Positions 1 to 9,759 of a DNA stretch of 64,000 bases are shown piece by piece. How positions within the stretch are numbered: the first letter of the stretch is position 1; each line of letters opens with the position of its first letter. Source of the stretch: Janthinobacterium lividum (GTDB taxonomy: Bacteria > Pseudomonadota > Gammaproteobacteria > Burkholderiales > Burkholderiaceae_D). The position numbers and the translations under genes are program-made. The DNA is taken from assembly GCF_034424625.1 (NCBI RefSeq), contig NZ_CP139977.1:376277-440276 (forward strand), written 5' to 3'. The notes below the pieces were generated by a model. That model was not told where the DNA came from. It ran no database searches and saw only the letters and a program-made list of their open reading frames with translations.

Positions 1-3000
1 ACGGCAGCTCGCAAAAGAACCACTGCTTGCGCGGCCAGCGGTCCAGGTGGGCGCTCTCGTTATGGAACAGTATCATCTGCTGTTCCGGATACGGCGTCGA
101 GCGGTAGGTCTTCTTGCCGCCCTCCTTTTTCGGCAAGTCCGCATATTCGCCGTACAGCTGCGCGTCGATGGCTTCGGCAAACGACTCGAATTCCTGCGCC
201 GTGCGCAAGCCGAAGCCACGGAAGACAATGCCGCCGTGCTGGCGCAAGGTGGCGTCGATGAACTCGCGCTGGCCTCGCGCCCAGGCGACGGGATCGAGGT
301 CATCGCTGGCCGGCTCGATCAGCTGCGGAAAATCGCGGCCGGCCTGCAACGGCCCCTGGCGGATGGCGGCGCGCGGCGCGGGCCTGGCGCCGGCCAGCGG
401 CATCTTCTTTTTCAGGCCGTCGAGCTTGCCGGCCGCGAATGGCGTTACGGGTATGCTATCCATGATGTCCTTGTGTACGGGTACGCTGAAGTGGATCAAA
501 GGGGTGGCAGGCGCGGCGAGCGCCCGGTCGAGCAGGTCCAGCCAGGCGTCTGCCAGGCGCGCCACCGTCTCGGGCCGGAACAATCCGCTGGCATACACCC
601 ATTCCGCCGCCAGCGCGCCGTCGGCGCGCGGTTCCAGGAACAGCGCCATGTCGAACTTCGACGAGCGCTCAAGCGGGGGAAGGATGGCAGCGTCGATGCC
701 GGACATGGCCAGCTGGCCCGTTGGCGTGTTCTGCAGCACGAACAGCAGCTGCACCAGCGGGTTCCAGCGCCGGTCGCGCGGCGTGCCTGCCGCCTCGACG
801 ATGCGGTCGAACGGCAAATCCTGGTGTTCGAAGGCCTCCAGCGTGGTGCGCCGGGCTTGCGCCAGCAGCGCGTTGAAATCGTCGCCGGCCGCGATGCGCG
901 AACGCAGCGGCAGCACGTTGACGAAGAAGCCGATCAAGCCTTCCAGGTCGCTGTGGCGCCGCCCCGCCACGTCCGTGCCGATGACGATGTCGTCGGCCAG
1001 GGTCAGGCGGTGTAGCAGCCACTGGAAGCTGGCCAGCAAGACCATGAAGGGCGTCGCCTGCTGCTGCCTGGCCAGCGCCCCGACCCTGGCCACCAGCGCG
1101 GCGGGCACGACGAAGCGCAGCTCGGCGCCCGCGTGACTGGCCACCGGCGCGCGCGGGAAGTCCAGCGGCAAGGGCAGCATCACGGGTGCGCCGGCCAGCG
1201 ACTCGCGCCAGAATGCCGCCTGCCCGCAGCCCGCCGGGCCATCGAGCACGGCCCGCTGCCAGGCCGCGTAATCGGCATATTGCAGCGGCAGCGAAGGCAG
1301 CTGCGGCGCCTCGTCCTGGCAATACGCGGCATAGCCATGGGCAAGTTCGCCGGCCAGGATGCCGACCGACCAGCCGTCGGCCACCATGTGATGCATGGAG
1401 AACAGCAGCCAATACAGCTCGTCCTCCAGGCGCAGCAGGCTGGCGCGCAGCACGGGGCCATGCACCAGGTCGAAAGGCAGGCGCGCGTCGGCGCGGACCG
1501 CTTCGGCGGCGGCTTCCTCGCGGACGGCCAGCGGCAAGTGGCGCAGATCGGTGACGGGCAAGTCCAGCTGCAGCTGCGCGGCGATCGCCACATGGGGATC
1601 GCCGTCATGCTCCGGATAGCGGCTGCGCAGGTTTTCATGGCGCGCCACCAGGGCGTTCAGCGCCGACTGCAAGGCCTGCACCTGCAGCGGTCCGGCCAGG
1701 CGCACCGTGGCGCCCATGTTGTAGGTGGCCGACGCCGTCGCGGCCAGGCGTTCGACCAGCCACAAACGCTGCTGCGCCAGCGACAGCGCCATCGGCCCAC
1801 CGCTGCGCGGCAAGGGCAGCAGCGCAGGCAGGGCCTCGGCGGGCTGCGCCTCGGCGCGGTGCACGGCAATGGCTGCCGCCTGCGCCGCCAGCGTGGGCGC
1901 GGTAAACACGGCGCGCAGCGGCAGCTCGCACCGCAGCGCGCCGCGCAGGCGCGACACCAGCCGCGTGGCCAGCAGCGAATGCCCGCCCAGCGCAAAGAAG
2001 TTGTCTTCGCGCCCCACGCGCGGCACGCCCAACAGCGCACTCCAGATCGCCGCCAGCGCCTGTTCCAGCTCGCCCTGCGGCGCCACGTACGCCTCGCTTT
2101 CCAGCTGCGGCGCCGGCAGCGCGCTGCGCTCCACCTTGCCCGCCGGGCTCAATGGCAGGCGCGCCAAGGCCACGATGGCCGCCGGCAGCATGTAGTCGGG
2201 CAGCGCCGCCGCCAAGGCCGCGCGCAAAACGCCCACGTCCACCTTGGCCGGACTCACGTACGCCACCAGGCGCGCACCCGCCGGACCATCCTGCGCCACC
2301 ACCACGGCTTCGCGCACGCCCGGCTGCGCCAGCAGCTGCGCCTCGATCTCGCCCAGCTCCAAGCGGAAGCCGCGGATCTTGATCTGGTGGTCGATGCGGC
2401 CCAGGTAGTCGAGCTGTCCGCCACGCCAGCGCACCAGGTCGCCCGTGCGGTACAGGCGCGCGCCGGGCGCGCCATGCGGGTCCGGCACGAAGCGTTCGGC
2501 CGTCAGCGCCGCGCGGCCCAGGTAGCCGCGCGCCAGCAAGGCGCCGCCGATGCACAGCTCACCGGCCGCGCCGGGCGGCGCCAATGCCAGGTCCCCGTCC
2601 AGCACCTGCAGCGCGCGCCCGGCCAGCGGCAGGCCGATCGGCATCTGCGCCGGTGCCGCGCCATCGAGGTAGGGCGCGCAATCGAGCGTGGCCGCCGTCA
2701 CTGCCGCTTCCGTCGGGCCATAGGTATTGAGCAAACGGATGTGGCGCATGCCCGCCTGGCGCCACGCCTGCAGCGCTTCCGGCGGCATCGCTTCGCCGCC
2801 CGCGTGCACCTGGCGCAGCGCGCCGTAGTCGCGCGGTCCCTGCGCCGCAAAATCCTGCGCCAGCAGCGACCAGTACGCCGTCGTCAGGTCCGCCACGCTG
2901 ATGCGGTAGCGGTGCAGCGCCTGGTAAAACGTCTCGCTGTCCCACAAGTCAGGTCCCCGCAAGACCAGCGCCGCGCCCACGCACAGGGTCGGCCAGGCTT

Positions 3001-6000
3001 GCTCGACGAAGCCGTCGAAGTTCAGGGTCGAAAACTGCAGCACGCGGTCCTGCGCCGTCAGGCCGAAGAAGCCGACGGATACCTGCGCATGCCGGCTCAG
3101 GGCCTGGTGCGCGATGCCCACGCCCTTCGGCTTGCCCGTCGAGCCGGAGGTGTAGATCACGTAGGCCAGCTGCTGCGGCAGCGGCGCGTGGCCGGGATCG
3201 TGCTCCAGCGCGGACGGCTGTTCCACCAGCTGCACCGGCAGGTTCGCCGGCAGCGACAGGCGCGGCAGCACGGATGCCTGCGTCAGCAGCAGCGCCATGC
3301 CGCTGTCGGCGATCATGTAGGCCAGGCGCTCGGCCGGATAGCCGGGATCGAGTGGCACGTAGGCGGCGCCCGTCTTGAGGATGGCCAGCAAGCCGGCCAG
3401 CATGTCGACCGAGCGCTCGACGGCGATGCCGACGCGCACTTCCGGCCCCGCACCCTGCGCCAGCAGCGCATGCGCAAGGCGGTTGGCGCGCAGATTCAGG
3501 GCGCGGTAGCTGAGCGCCTCGTCTTCGTGCAGCAGCGCAAGCGCGTCCGGCTGCAGCACGGCTTGCAGCTCGAACTGCGCATGCACGGGCAAGTCGTTCC
3601 ACGTCCCGCCTTCGTTGCGTCCCTGGTCCAGCAGGTCGTGCGCCTGCGCAGCGGACAACATGGGCAGCGCGGCCAGCACTTCGCTGTCCGCCGCCCGCGC
3701 CAGCGCGGCCACCAGTTGCTGGTAGTGCTGCTTCAGCGCCTTGAGCAGCGCTTCGGGCAAGCGTCCCGCGTCGGCGCTGAACAGCACGTCGATATGCTGG
3801 TCCGGCATCACCTCGATGGTCAGGCCATAGCTGCTTTGCTCGTGGTTGTCGCGCTGATGCAGCTGCAGCGAGCCTTGCGGCGTGGCGCAGCTCCAGCGCC
3901 GACCCTGCGCCATCGGCAGGTTCTGGAAGACCATCAGGGTATCGAACAATGCCCCGCCATGGCCCGCCTGCTTCTGGATCTCGACCAGCGGGCTTTGTTC
4001 GTATTCGCGGATTTCGACATTTTCCTGCTGCACGGCGCGCAGGAATTCACCGAGCGCCAGCGCGCCGCGTGGATGCACGCGCAGCGGCAAGGTGTTGATG
4101 AAGACGCCGAGCATGTCCTGCGCGCCGGGCAAATCCGCGGGACGGCCGGCCGAGGTGACGCCGAAGATCACGTCCTGCTGCCCGCTGTAGCGCGCCAGCA
4201 GCAGGGCCCACGCGGCTTGCATCACGGTGTTCAGGGTCACCTGGCAGCTGCGCGCCAGCTGCCGCAGCTGTTCCGCCTGCGCGGCGCCGACGCGCAGCGC
4301 CAGGGTCTGGTGCACGCCATTGGCCCTGGCCGCCGGCAGCAGCGCGGGCAAGGGCGTGGCCCCTTCCACGCCTGCCATGCGGGCGCGCCAGAAGGCACTG
4401 CCCGCCGCCTCGCCGCCGCGCCGCCCCAGCCATTCGATATAGCTGCGGTAGGCGGGCCGCTGCGGCAGCACGGGGATGTCGCCAGCCTGGCTTGCGCGGT
4501 AGCGTTCCAGCACTTCCTCCAGCAGCATCACCGAGCACCAGCCATCGACGATCAGGTGATGGCGGCTCCAGACCAGCAGCCAGCGCTGCGCGGCCAGGCG
4601 GACCAGCACCACGCGCATCAACGGCGCCCGCTCCAGCACGTGGCCGAGCTTGCGGTCGGCGCTGCAGAATGCCTGCAGCGCCTCGTCCTGCCCTGCCGCG
4701 TCGAGCGCCTGCCAGTCCGGCTGCACCATGTCGAGGGCGGCGCTGGCCTGCACGCATTGCAGCGGCTGTTCAAGCCCCTGCCACGCAAATCCCGTGCGCA
4801 GGATGGCATGCGCATCAATGGCTTGCTGCCACGCCGCGCGCATGGAGTCCGGCGCGAACGGTCCGTTCACTTCCAGTACCAGCTGATTGCAATACACGCC
4901 GCTGCCGCCCGCCTCCGCATCGAGGCGGCTGTGGAACAGCAGCCCCGTTTGCAGCAGCGACAGCGGATAGGCATCCTGCAAGCCCGGACGCGCCGCCTGC
5001 AAGGCAGCCAGCTGCGCCGCGTCGAGGCCGGCCAGCGCAAACGGCGCGGCCGGCGCCACGGCCTGCACGGCGGGAGCGGACGGCGCCGACGCCGGCGCGG
5101 CGATGCAGGTGACCAGCTGGGCGATGCTGGGATGGTCGAACAGGTTCTTCGGCGTCAGCTTCAGGCCCCGCTTGCGCGCCCTGGCGATCATTTGCAGGCC
5201 GAGTATGGAATCGCCGCCGCAGGCGAAAAAATTATCGTGCAGCGACACGCCGTCGGCCGTGCCGCCGAGGACTTCGGCCCACACTTCGGCCAGCACATGC
5301 TCGTGGGCGCTGCGCGGCGCGGCCGATGCGGCCGACGGCGCAGGTGCCGCCGGGGCAGGTTCCGGCAAGCCTTTGCGGTCGACCTTGCCGTTCGCCAGCA
5401 GCGGCAGGCGCGCGAGCACCTGCCACAGGGCCGGCACCATCGCTTCCGGCAAGGCTTGCGCCATCGCCGCGCGCAGCATGTCGATCAGGCCCGCCTGCGC
5501 GGCGGCGCCATCGCGCGCCACCACGCTGGCCAGCAAGCGCAAGCCGTCGCCGCCCGGCAGCGGCCGCGCCACCACCGCCGCATCGGCCAGTTCCACGCGG
5601 GCCTTGAGCCAGGCCTCGACTTCGCCCAGTTCGACGCGGAAGCCGCGGATCTTGACCTGGTCGTCGCCGCGCCCGAAGAACTCCAGCACGCCCCCGTCCA
5701 GCATGCGCACGCGGTCGCCGCTGCGGTACAGGCGCGCGCCTGGCGCCGGGCCGAAGGCATCGGGAATGAAGCGTTCGGCGCTCAGGCCGGCGCGCCGCAG
5801 GTAGCCGTGCGCCACGCCGGCGCCGCCCAGATACAGTTCTCCGATGGCGCCCAGCGGCAGCAGCCCGCCGCGCTCGTCGAGCACATAGGCGGCGCGCCCG
5901 GCCAGCGGCGCGCCCACCGGCACGTACGCGGACAGGCCCGTTGGCGCCGTGGCCGCCTCCTGCGCCAGGCAACCGACCGTCGTTTCGGTGGGACCATAAT

Positions 6001-8254
6001 GGTTGACCACGCGGCAGCCGGGACGCAATTCGCCCACGCGGCGCACCAGCGCCGGGTCCAGCCCCTCGCCGCCCAGTACCAGGCAATGCAGGGGCAGCAG
6101 CCGCTCCGGGCGGCTGGCCGACAGCAGCGCCTTCAGGTGCGACGGCACGATCTTCAGGCAATCGAGGGGCTGCGCTTCCAGCAGCTGCGCCAGCACTTCC
6201 GGATCGGCGCTGTGCGCGTCGCCGATCAGGCGCAAGGTGCGCCCGCTGAGCAGCGCGCCGAACCACGCCGTGTAGCCCAGGTCGGCCGTCAGCGACGACA
6301 GTGCGCTCATGCTGGCCTGCGGCGGCAAGGCCAGGCGCGGCATCACGCCTGCCACGTAGGCGGCCAGGTTGCCCTGGCTGAGCGACACCCCCTTGGGCGC
6401 GCCCGTCGAACCGGAGGTATAGATGATATAGGCCGGCAGTTCGGCATGGCACAGGGTCTCGCGCCATGCCGCGCCAGCATCGCTAGCGGCGGCATCGGCA
6501 TCGAGCCAGCGGCGCCCTTCCAGCAGCGCGGGCGCCGCGCCGCTGCCGACGGTCAGCGCGATGCCGGCGTCGTCTAGCATCTGGCGCAGGCGCAGCGCCG
6601 GCAGGCCGCCGTCCAGGCAAAGATAGGCGGCGCCCGCGCGCCAGGCGGCCAGCATGGCGACGATCAGCGGCACGTCGCGTGGCAGCAGCAGGGCGACCCT
6701 GTCGCCGGCAGCCACGCCGGCGGCCTGCAGGCGCATGGCCAGGCGCAGCGCGGCCTGGTCCAGCTGCGCATAGCTCAGGCGCCCGCCGGGCGCGTCCAGC
6801 GCGATGTGCTGCGGATGCTCCCGCACCTGCCGCAGGAACATCTGCAGCGCCGTGGGCGCGGCATCGGCAGGCAAAGGATCGCCGTGCGCCTGCGACAGAT
6901 GGCGCGGGTCCAGTTGCAACTGGCTCAGGCGCGCTTGCGGCTGCGCCACGATATCGCGCAGCAGCGCGCGGAAATGCGCCACCATGCGCTCGACGCTAGC
7001 GGCGCGGAACAGGCCCGTGTCATAGCGCCACTGCCCCAGCAAGCCGGCGCCCGAATCCTGCCAGCGCAGGTTCATGTCGTTGGCCGCGCCACGCTGGGTG
7101 GCGAACAGTTCGCGCGCCACGTGGCGCCCCAGCGCGGGCCGCTCGCCCAGCGGCACCAGGGTCATCATGTGGCGGAACAGCGGCGTGCGCGCGCCATCCT
7201 GCAGCGGCGCGCAATGCTCGCTCATCAGCGCCAACGGATATTGCTGGTGCTTCAGCGAGCCGCGCAATTGCAGCCAGCACGCAGCGAGAAAATCGAGGAA
7301 GGCCGGATCGGCGCGGCAATCGGCGCGCAGCGGTATCGCGTTGAGCGTAAAGCCCAGCAAATTCCGGTAGCGCGCGCCGCTATGGCCCGCCACCGGGGTG
7401 CCGATGAGGAATTCCGGCTGTCCCGTGTAGCGGTGCATGAAAGCCAGGTAGGCGGCCATCAGCAAGCCATACAGCGACACGCCCTGGTCCGCGGCCAGCT
7501 GGCGCAGCTGCTGCGCCTCTTCCGCGCCGATGGCGAATTCGACTTCGGCGCCATCGAAGGCGGGCGATGCGGCGCGGGGGAAATCGGTGGCCAGCTGCAG
7601 CGGCCCCGGCTCCCCCGCCAGGCGCTCGCGCCAGAACTGCTCCAGCCGCTGGCCGCGCGGCCCCGCCAGCATGGCGCTGTGCTCATCGAGCCATGCACGG
7701 TACAGCGCATCGGGGCGCAGCACCAGCGCCTGGCCCGCGCGCAGGGTTTCATAGGCCTCGAACAGCGTTTCCAGGAACACGAAGCTGCTGGAGAAATCCG
7801 CCGCGATATGATGCATCGACGCCATCAGATAAAACCGCTGTTCGCCGCCATCGTGGTCGACTAACAGCCGCGCACGCACGGGCGCATCGTGTTCGAGCAC
7901 AAATGGCAGGTCGGCCTGGCGGGCCAGGAAGGCCCGCGCGCCGGCCTCGCCTAGGCCCTGCGTGGTCTCGACGGCAAAGTCCTCGCCCGGCGCCGCGCGG
8001 CGCAGCATGCGCGGCCCGTCCTCGCCTTCCGCATACACGCAGCCCAGCACTTCATAGCTTTGCTGCGCATGCAGGAAGGCCTGGCGCAGCAGCGCCGCGT
8101 CGACGGGGCCGGCCAGTTCGGCGCCAAACGCCATATTGTAGGCGGGGCTGCCCGGCGCCATCTTGTAGAACGTCCACAGGGCGCGCTGGCCGTGGCTCAG
8201 CGCCTGTCCGGCAGCGGGGAATCCGGCAGGCCAGCCGGCGGCGAGGTCATTCAT
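1..8254 (-). CDS. Non-ribosomal peptide synthetase, C-A-T-C-A-T-C-TauD, 3' end beyond window
   Basis: About 2,750 residues lie in the window and the frame is still open at base 1; I checked the frame at several motifs but not every codon. Domains in transcription order: C1 (HHIAADF near 7,800), A1 (YTSGSTGAPKG near 6,400), T1 (GGDSI near 5,215), C2 (HHLIVDGW near 4,550), A2 (YTSGSTGKPKG near 3,150), T2 (GGHSL near 1,980), C3 (HHMVADGW near 1,385), then a TauD/TfdA-type dioxygenase domain from about 300 down to base 1 with an HNE metal motif near 60. Aligning A1 to the GrsA pocket gives D-L-T-K-V-G-H-V-G, essentially the aspartate code. A2 gives D-G-E-D-V-A-T-V-T, whose two acidic residues hint at a basic substrate (weak inference). 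The ATG overlaps the stop of the upstream dioxygenase gene, so the two are translationally coupled. Likely product: part of a peptide siderophore. Confidence 0.93.
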   Translation of the reverse strand, partial: MNDLAAGWPAGFPAAGQALSHGQRALWTFYKMAPGSPAYNMAFGAELAGPVDAALLRQAFLHAQQSYEVLGCVYAEGEDGPRMLRRAAPGEDFAVETTQGLGEAGARAFLARQADLPFVLEHDAPVRARLLVDHDGGEQRFYLMASMHHIAADFSSSFVFLETLFEAYETLRAGQALVLRPDALYRAWLDEHSAMLAGPRGQRLEQFWRERLAGEPGPLQLATDFPRAASPAFDGAEVEFAIGAEEAQQLRQLAADQGVSLYGLLMAAYLAFMHRYTGQPEFLIGTPVAGHSGARYRNLLGFTLNAIPLRADCRADPAFLDFLAACWLQLRGSLKHQQYPLALMSEHCAPLQDGARTPLFRHMMTLVPLGERPALGRHVARELFATQRGAANDMNLRWQDSGAGLLGQWRYDTGLFRAASVERMVAHFRALLRDIVAQPQARLSQLQLDPRHLSQAHGDPLPADAAPTALQMFLRQVREHPQHIALDAPGGRLSYAQLDQAALRLAMRLQAAGVAAGDRVALLLPRDVPLIVAMLAAWRAGAAYLCLDGGLPALRLRQMLDDAGIALTVGSGAAPALLEGRRWLDADAAASDAGAAWRETLCHAELPAYIIYTSGSTGAPKGVSLSQGNLAAYVAGVMPRLALPPQASMSALSSLTADLGYTAWFGALLSGRTLRLIGDAHSADPEVLAQLLEAQPLDCLKIVPSHLKALLSASRPERLLPLHCLVLGGEGLDPALVRRVGELRPGCRVVNHYGPTETTVGCLAQEAATAPTGLSAYVPVGAPLAGRAAYVLDERGGLLPLGAIGELYLGGAGVAHGYLRRAGLSAERFIPDAFGPAPGARLYRSGDRVRMLDGGVLEFFGRGDDQVKIRGFRVELGEVEAWLKARVELADAAVVARPLPGGDGLRLLASVVARDGAAAQAGLIDMLRAAMAQALPEAMVPALWQVLARLPLLANGKVDRKGLPEPAPAAPAPSAASAAPRSAHEHVLAEVWAEVLGGTADGVSLHDNFFACGGDSILGLQMIARARKRGLKLTPKNLFDHPSIAQLVTCIAAPASAPSAPAVQAVAPAAPFALAGLDAAQLAALQAARPGLQDAYPLSLLQTGLLFHSRLDAEAGGSGVYCNQLVLEVNGPFAPDSMRAAWQQAIDAHAILRTGFAWQGLEQPLQCVQASAALDMVQPDWQALDAAGQDEALQAFCSADRKLGHVLERAPLMRVVLVRLAAQRWLLVWSRHHLIVDGWCSVMLLEEVLERYRASQAGDIPVLPQRPAYRSYIEWLGRRGGEAAGSAFWRARMAGVEGATPLPALLPAARANGVHQTLALRVGAAQAEQLRQLARSCQVTLNTVMQAAWALLLARYSGQQDVIFGVTSAGRPADLPGAQDMLGVFINTLPLRVHPRGALALGEFLRAVQQENVEIREYEQSPLVEIQKQAGHGGALFDTLMVFQNLPMAQGRRWSCATPQGSLQLHQRDNHEQSSYGLTIEVMPDQHIDVLFSADAGRLPEALLKALKQHYQQLVAALARAADSEVLAALPMLSAAQAHDLLDQGRNEGGTWNDLPVHAQFELQAVLQPDALALLHEDEALSYRALNLRANRLAHALLAQGAGPEVRVGIAVERSVDMLAGLLAILKTGAAYVPLDPGYPAERLAYMIADSGMALLLTQASVLPRLSLPANLPVQLVEQPSALEHDPGHAPLPQQLAYVIYTSGSTGKPKGVGIAHQALSRHAQVSVGFFGLTAQDRVLQFSTLNFDGFVEQAWPTLCVGAALVLRGPDLWDSETFYQALHRYRISVADLTTAYWSLLAQDFAAQGPRDYGALRQVHAGGEAMPPEALQAWRQAGMRHIRLLNTYGPTEAAVTAATLDCAPYLDGAAPAQMPIGLPLAGRALQVLDGDLALAPPGAAGELCIGGALLARGYLGRAALTAERFVPDPHGAPGARLYRTGDLVRWRGGQLDYLGRIDHQIKIRGFRLELGEIEAQLLAQPGVREAVVVAQDGPAGARLVAYVSPAKVDVGVLRAALAAALPDYMLPAAIVALARLPLSPAGKVERSALPAPQLESEAYVAPQGELEQALAAIWSALLGVPRVGREDNFFALGGHSLLATRLVSRLRGALRCELPLRAVFTAPTLAAQAAAIAVHRAEAQPAEALPALLPLPRSGGPMALSLAQQRLWLVERLAATASATYNMGATVRLAGPLQVQALQSALNALVARHENLRSRYPEHDGDPHVAIAAQLQLDLPVTDLRHLPLAVREEAAAEAVRADARLPFDLVHGPVLRASLLRLEDELYWLLFSMHHMVADGWSVGILAGELAHGYAAYCQDEAPQLPSLPLQYADYAAWQRAVLDGPAGCGQAAFWRESLAGAPVMLPLPLDFPRAPVASHAGAELRFVVPAALVARVGALARQQQATPFMVLLASFQWLLHRLTLADDIVIGTDVAGRRHSDLEGLIGFFVNVLPLRSRIAAGDDFNALLAQARRTTLEAFEHQDLPFDRIVEAAGTPRDRRWNPLVQLLFVLQNTPTGQLAMSGIDAAILPPLERSSKFDMALFLEPRADGALAAEWVYASGLFRPETVARLADAWLDLLDRALAAPATPLIHFSVPVHKDIMDSIPVTPFAAGKLDGLKKKMPLAGARPAPRAAIRQGPLQAGRDFPQLIEPASDDLDPVAWARGQREFIDATLRQHGGIVFRGFGLRTAQEFESFAEAIDAQLYGEYADLPKKEGGKKTYRSTPYPEQQMILFHNESAHLDRWPRKQWFFCELP

Positions 8255-9236
8255 GCGCCGCCTCCGCCATCGCCACGACGATCTTGCGGGCGCCCTTGAA
8301 GGTCGAACGGCCATGCGCGGCCAGCATATTGTCGAGCATCAGCACGTCGCCCTCGACCCACGGGAACATCACCGTGCACGCATCGAGGACGCCGCGGATT
8401 TCCTGCAGCGCCGATTCCTCGATCGGCGAACCGTCGCCGTAATACACATTGCGCGGCAGATCGAGGTCGCTGTCGACCAGCATCAGCAGCGACTCGCGCA
8501 CGGCCGGCGCCAGGTTCGACACATGGAACAAATGCGCCTGGTTGAACCACACGTCCTGCCCCGTGCGCGGATGCCGCGCCACCGCCTGGCATACCTGCCG
8601 CGTGCGCAGTTCGCCATCGTCCTTCCACTCGAAGGCGATGTCCTGGGCGCGGCAATAGCGCTCCGCCTCGGCCCGGTCATCCGTATTGAACGCATCCTGC
8701 CATGGCAAGTCCAGGCCGTTGCCATAATTGCGCACGTACATCAGGCGTTTCTGTTCGAAGCGCCGGCGCAGCACCGGGTCGATGCGCGCAAAGATCTGCC
8801 GGCTGTCGGCGATCGGCGTCTCGCCATCCTGCGCGCTGGCCACGATGCAGTGGAACCAGATCTTCATCGGCCACTGGCGCGTGTAGGACTGTTCGCAGTG
8901 CAGGGGAATCACCTGATGCGCCGGATATTCGGTCGAGGTGTACACGCCCTTGCCCAGCGCGGAACGGGGCGTGGAGCCGAATTCATAGGTCAGCAGCTCA
9001 TGCCCGAACGCGCGCGCAAACTGCTGGAACGGCTGCTCGCCGTGCAGCCCGAAACCGCGGAACAACAGGCCGCCCGCCACGTCCAGGTGCGCTTGCGCCG
9101 CGGCCAGCATGGCCGGCATGGAAGCCGGCCACTGCCCGCCCTGCCCCGGCGTGACCAGCATGGGAAGACTGCCCCCAGGGAATAATGGTGATACCTCCAG
9201 CTGACCATCGAATACCGTACTTGTTGCCGAGTGCAT
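8247..9236 (-). CDS. TauD/TfdA-family (SyrP-like) Fe(II)/2-oxoglutarate dioxygenase
   Basis: 329 residues from the ATG at 9,236, chosen because AAGGAG sits 7 bases upstream; the longer open frame has no such site. The metal triad is visible as HCE (HxE, in the segment IPLHCEQSY) and a distal histidine in FNQAHLFH. Enzymes of this family hydroxylate carrier-bound amino acids, and SyrP-like members hydroxylate aspartate at the beta carbon. It is first in a leftward operon and its stop overlaps the NRPS start by 8 bases. Together with the aspartate-type A1 domain this suggests it makes beta-hydroxyaspartate, an iron-chelating residue. Substrate and stereochemistry are inferred. The NRPS carries a second domain of the same family, so the division of labour is open. 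Confidence 0.88.
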   Translation of the reverse strand: MHSATSTVFDGQLEVSPLFPGGSLPMLVTPGQGGQWPASMPAMLAAAQAHLDVAGGLLFRGFGLHGEQPFQQFARAFGHELLTYEFGSTPRSALGKGVYTSTEYPAHQVIPLHCEQSYTRQWPMKIWFHCIVASAQDGETPIADSRQIFARIDPVLRRRFEQKRLMYVRNYGNGLDLPWQDAFNTDDRAEAERYCRAQDIAFEWKDDGELRTRQVCQAVARHPRTGQDVWFNQAHLFHVSNLAPAVRESLLMLVDSDLDLPRNVYYGDGSPIEESALQEIRGVLDACTVMFPWVEGDVLMLDNMLAAHGRSTFKGARKIVVAMAEAAHE

Positions 9237-9460
9237 GCCAACTCCTTCATCTGAGATTGCGTAAGGTCCTGGCGAGCGGTCAAGTCCGCAAGGCCTTGGG
9301 TGGGATGTCTCTTGTAGAGTGCGCCTGGAATCCGCCAGCAATCGTCGCGATCGGGGATTGTGAGTGTCTGTAAGAAACCGCTATTGCGTCATCTTTCCAA
9401 CAATATTCAAACTGAACCGACTTTTTCAAAGTTTATCAGTAAAACAATAAAATATAAATA

Positions 9461-9480
9461 GGAATCATAATCATTTAGAT
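9461..9480. promoter_or_regulatory. Fur-box-like site in the divergent siderophore promoter region
   Basis: The stretch AATCATAATCATTTAGAT matches the central part of the Fur consensus (TGATAATCATT) with one mismatch. It sits in an AT-rich patch of about 130 bases between the leftward dioxygenase/NRPS operon and the rightward mbtH operon, where an iron repressor could control both. Match judged by eye; no score computed. Confidence 0.5.
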
Positions 9481-9531
9481 TTAGAATGATTTCACCGCGC
9501 ATGGGCGCCCTTACCGAGCAAAGGAGTCAGC

Positions 9532-9759
9532 ATGAGTTGGGATCACCCCGATACCCGTTTTTACGTTGTCGTCAACGAGGAAGAGCAATACTCGATCTGG
9601 CCCGACTACAAGGCCATCCCGGCCGGCTGGCGCGAAGCCGGCAAGCGGGGCAGCAAGGATGAATGCCTCGCGCATATCGAGCAGGTCTGGACGGACATGC
9701 GTCCGCTCAGCTTGCGCCAGGCCATGGACGCCGGCGCGCGGGAAACCGGGGCAGCGTGA
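9532..9759 (+). CDS. MbtH-like NRPS accessory protein
   Basis: 75 residues. The family signature is clear: [10 protein letters not shown] near the N-terminus, IPAGW in the middle, and a later VWTDMRP. MbtH proteins bind adenylation domains and support their folding and activity. The ATG is preceded by AAAGGAG. It is the first gene of a three-gene rightward operon and its stop overlaps the GTG start of the thioesterase. Its partner is presumably the divergent NRPS. Confidence 0.96.
   Translation: MSWDHPDTRFYVVVNEEEQYSIWPDYKAIPAGWREAGKRGSKDECLAHIEQVWTDMRPLSLRQAMDAGARETGAA

Noticed and set aside
1133..6577. An 1,814-codon open frame on the plus strand through the NRPS region, and 47..1015 beside it
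   Set aside because: It is antisense to the NRPS, rich in Arg/Gln/His/Ala as expected for a GC-rich shadow, and shows no domain, while the minus strand carries all NRPS core motifs in one frame.
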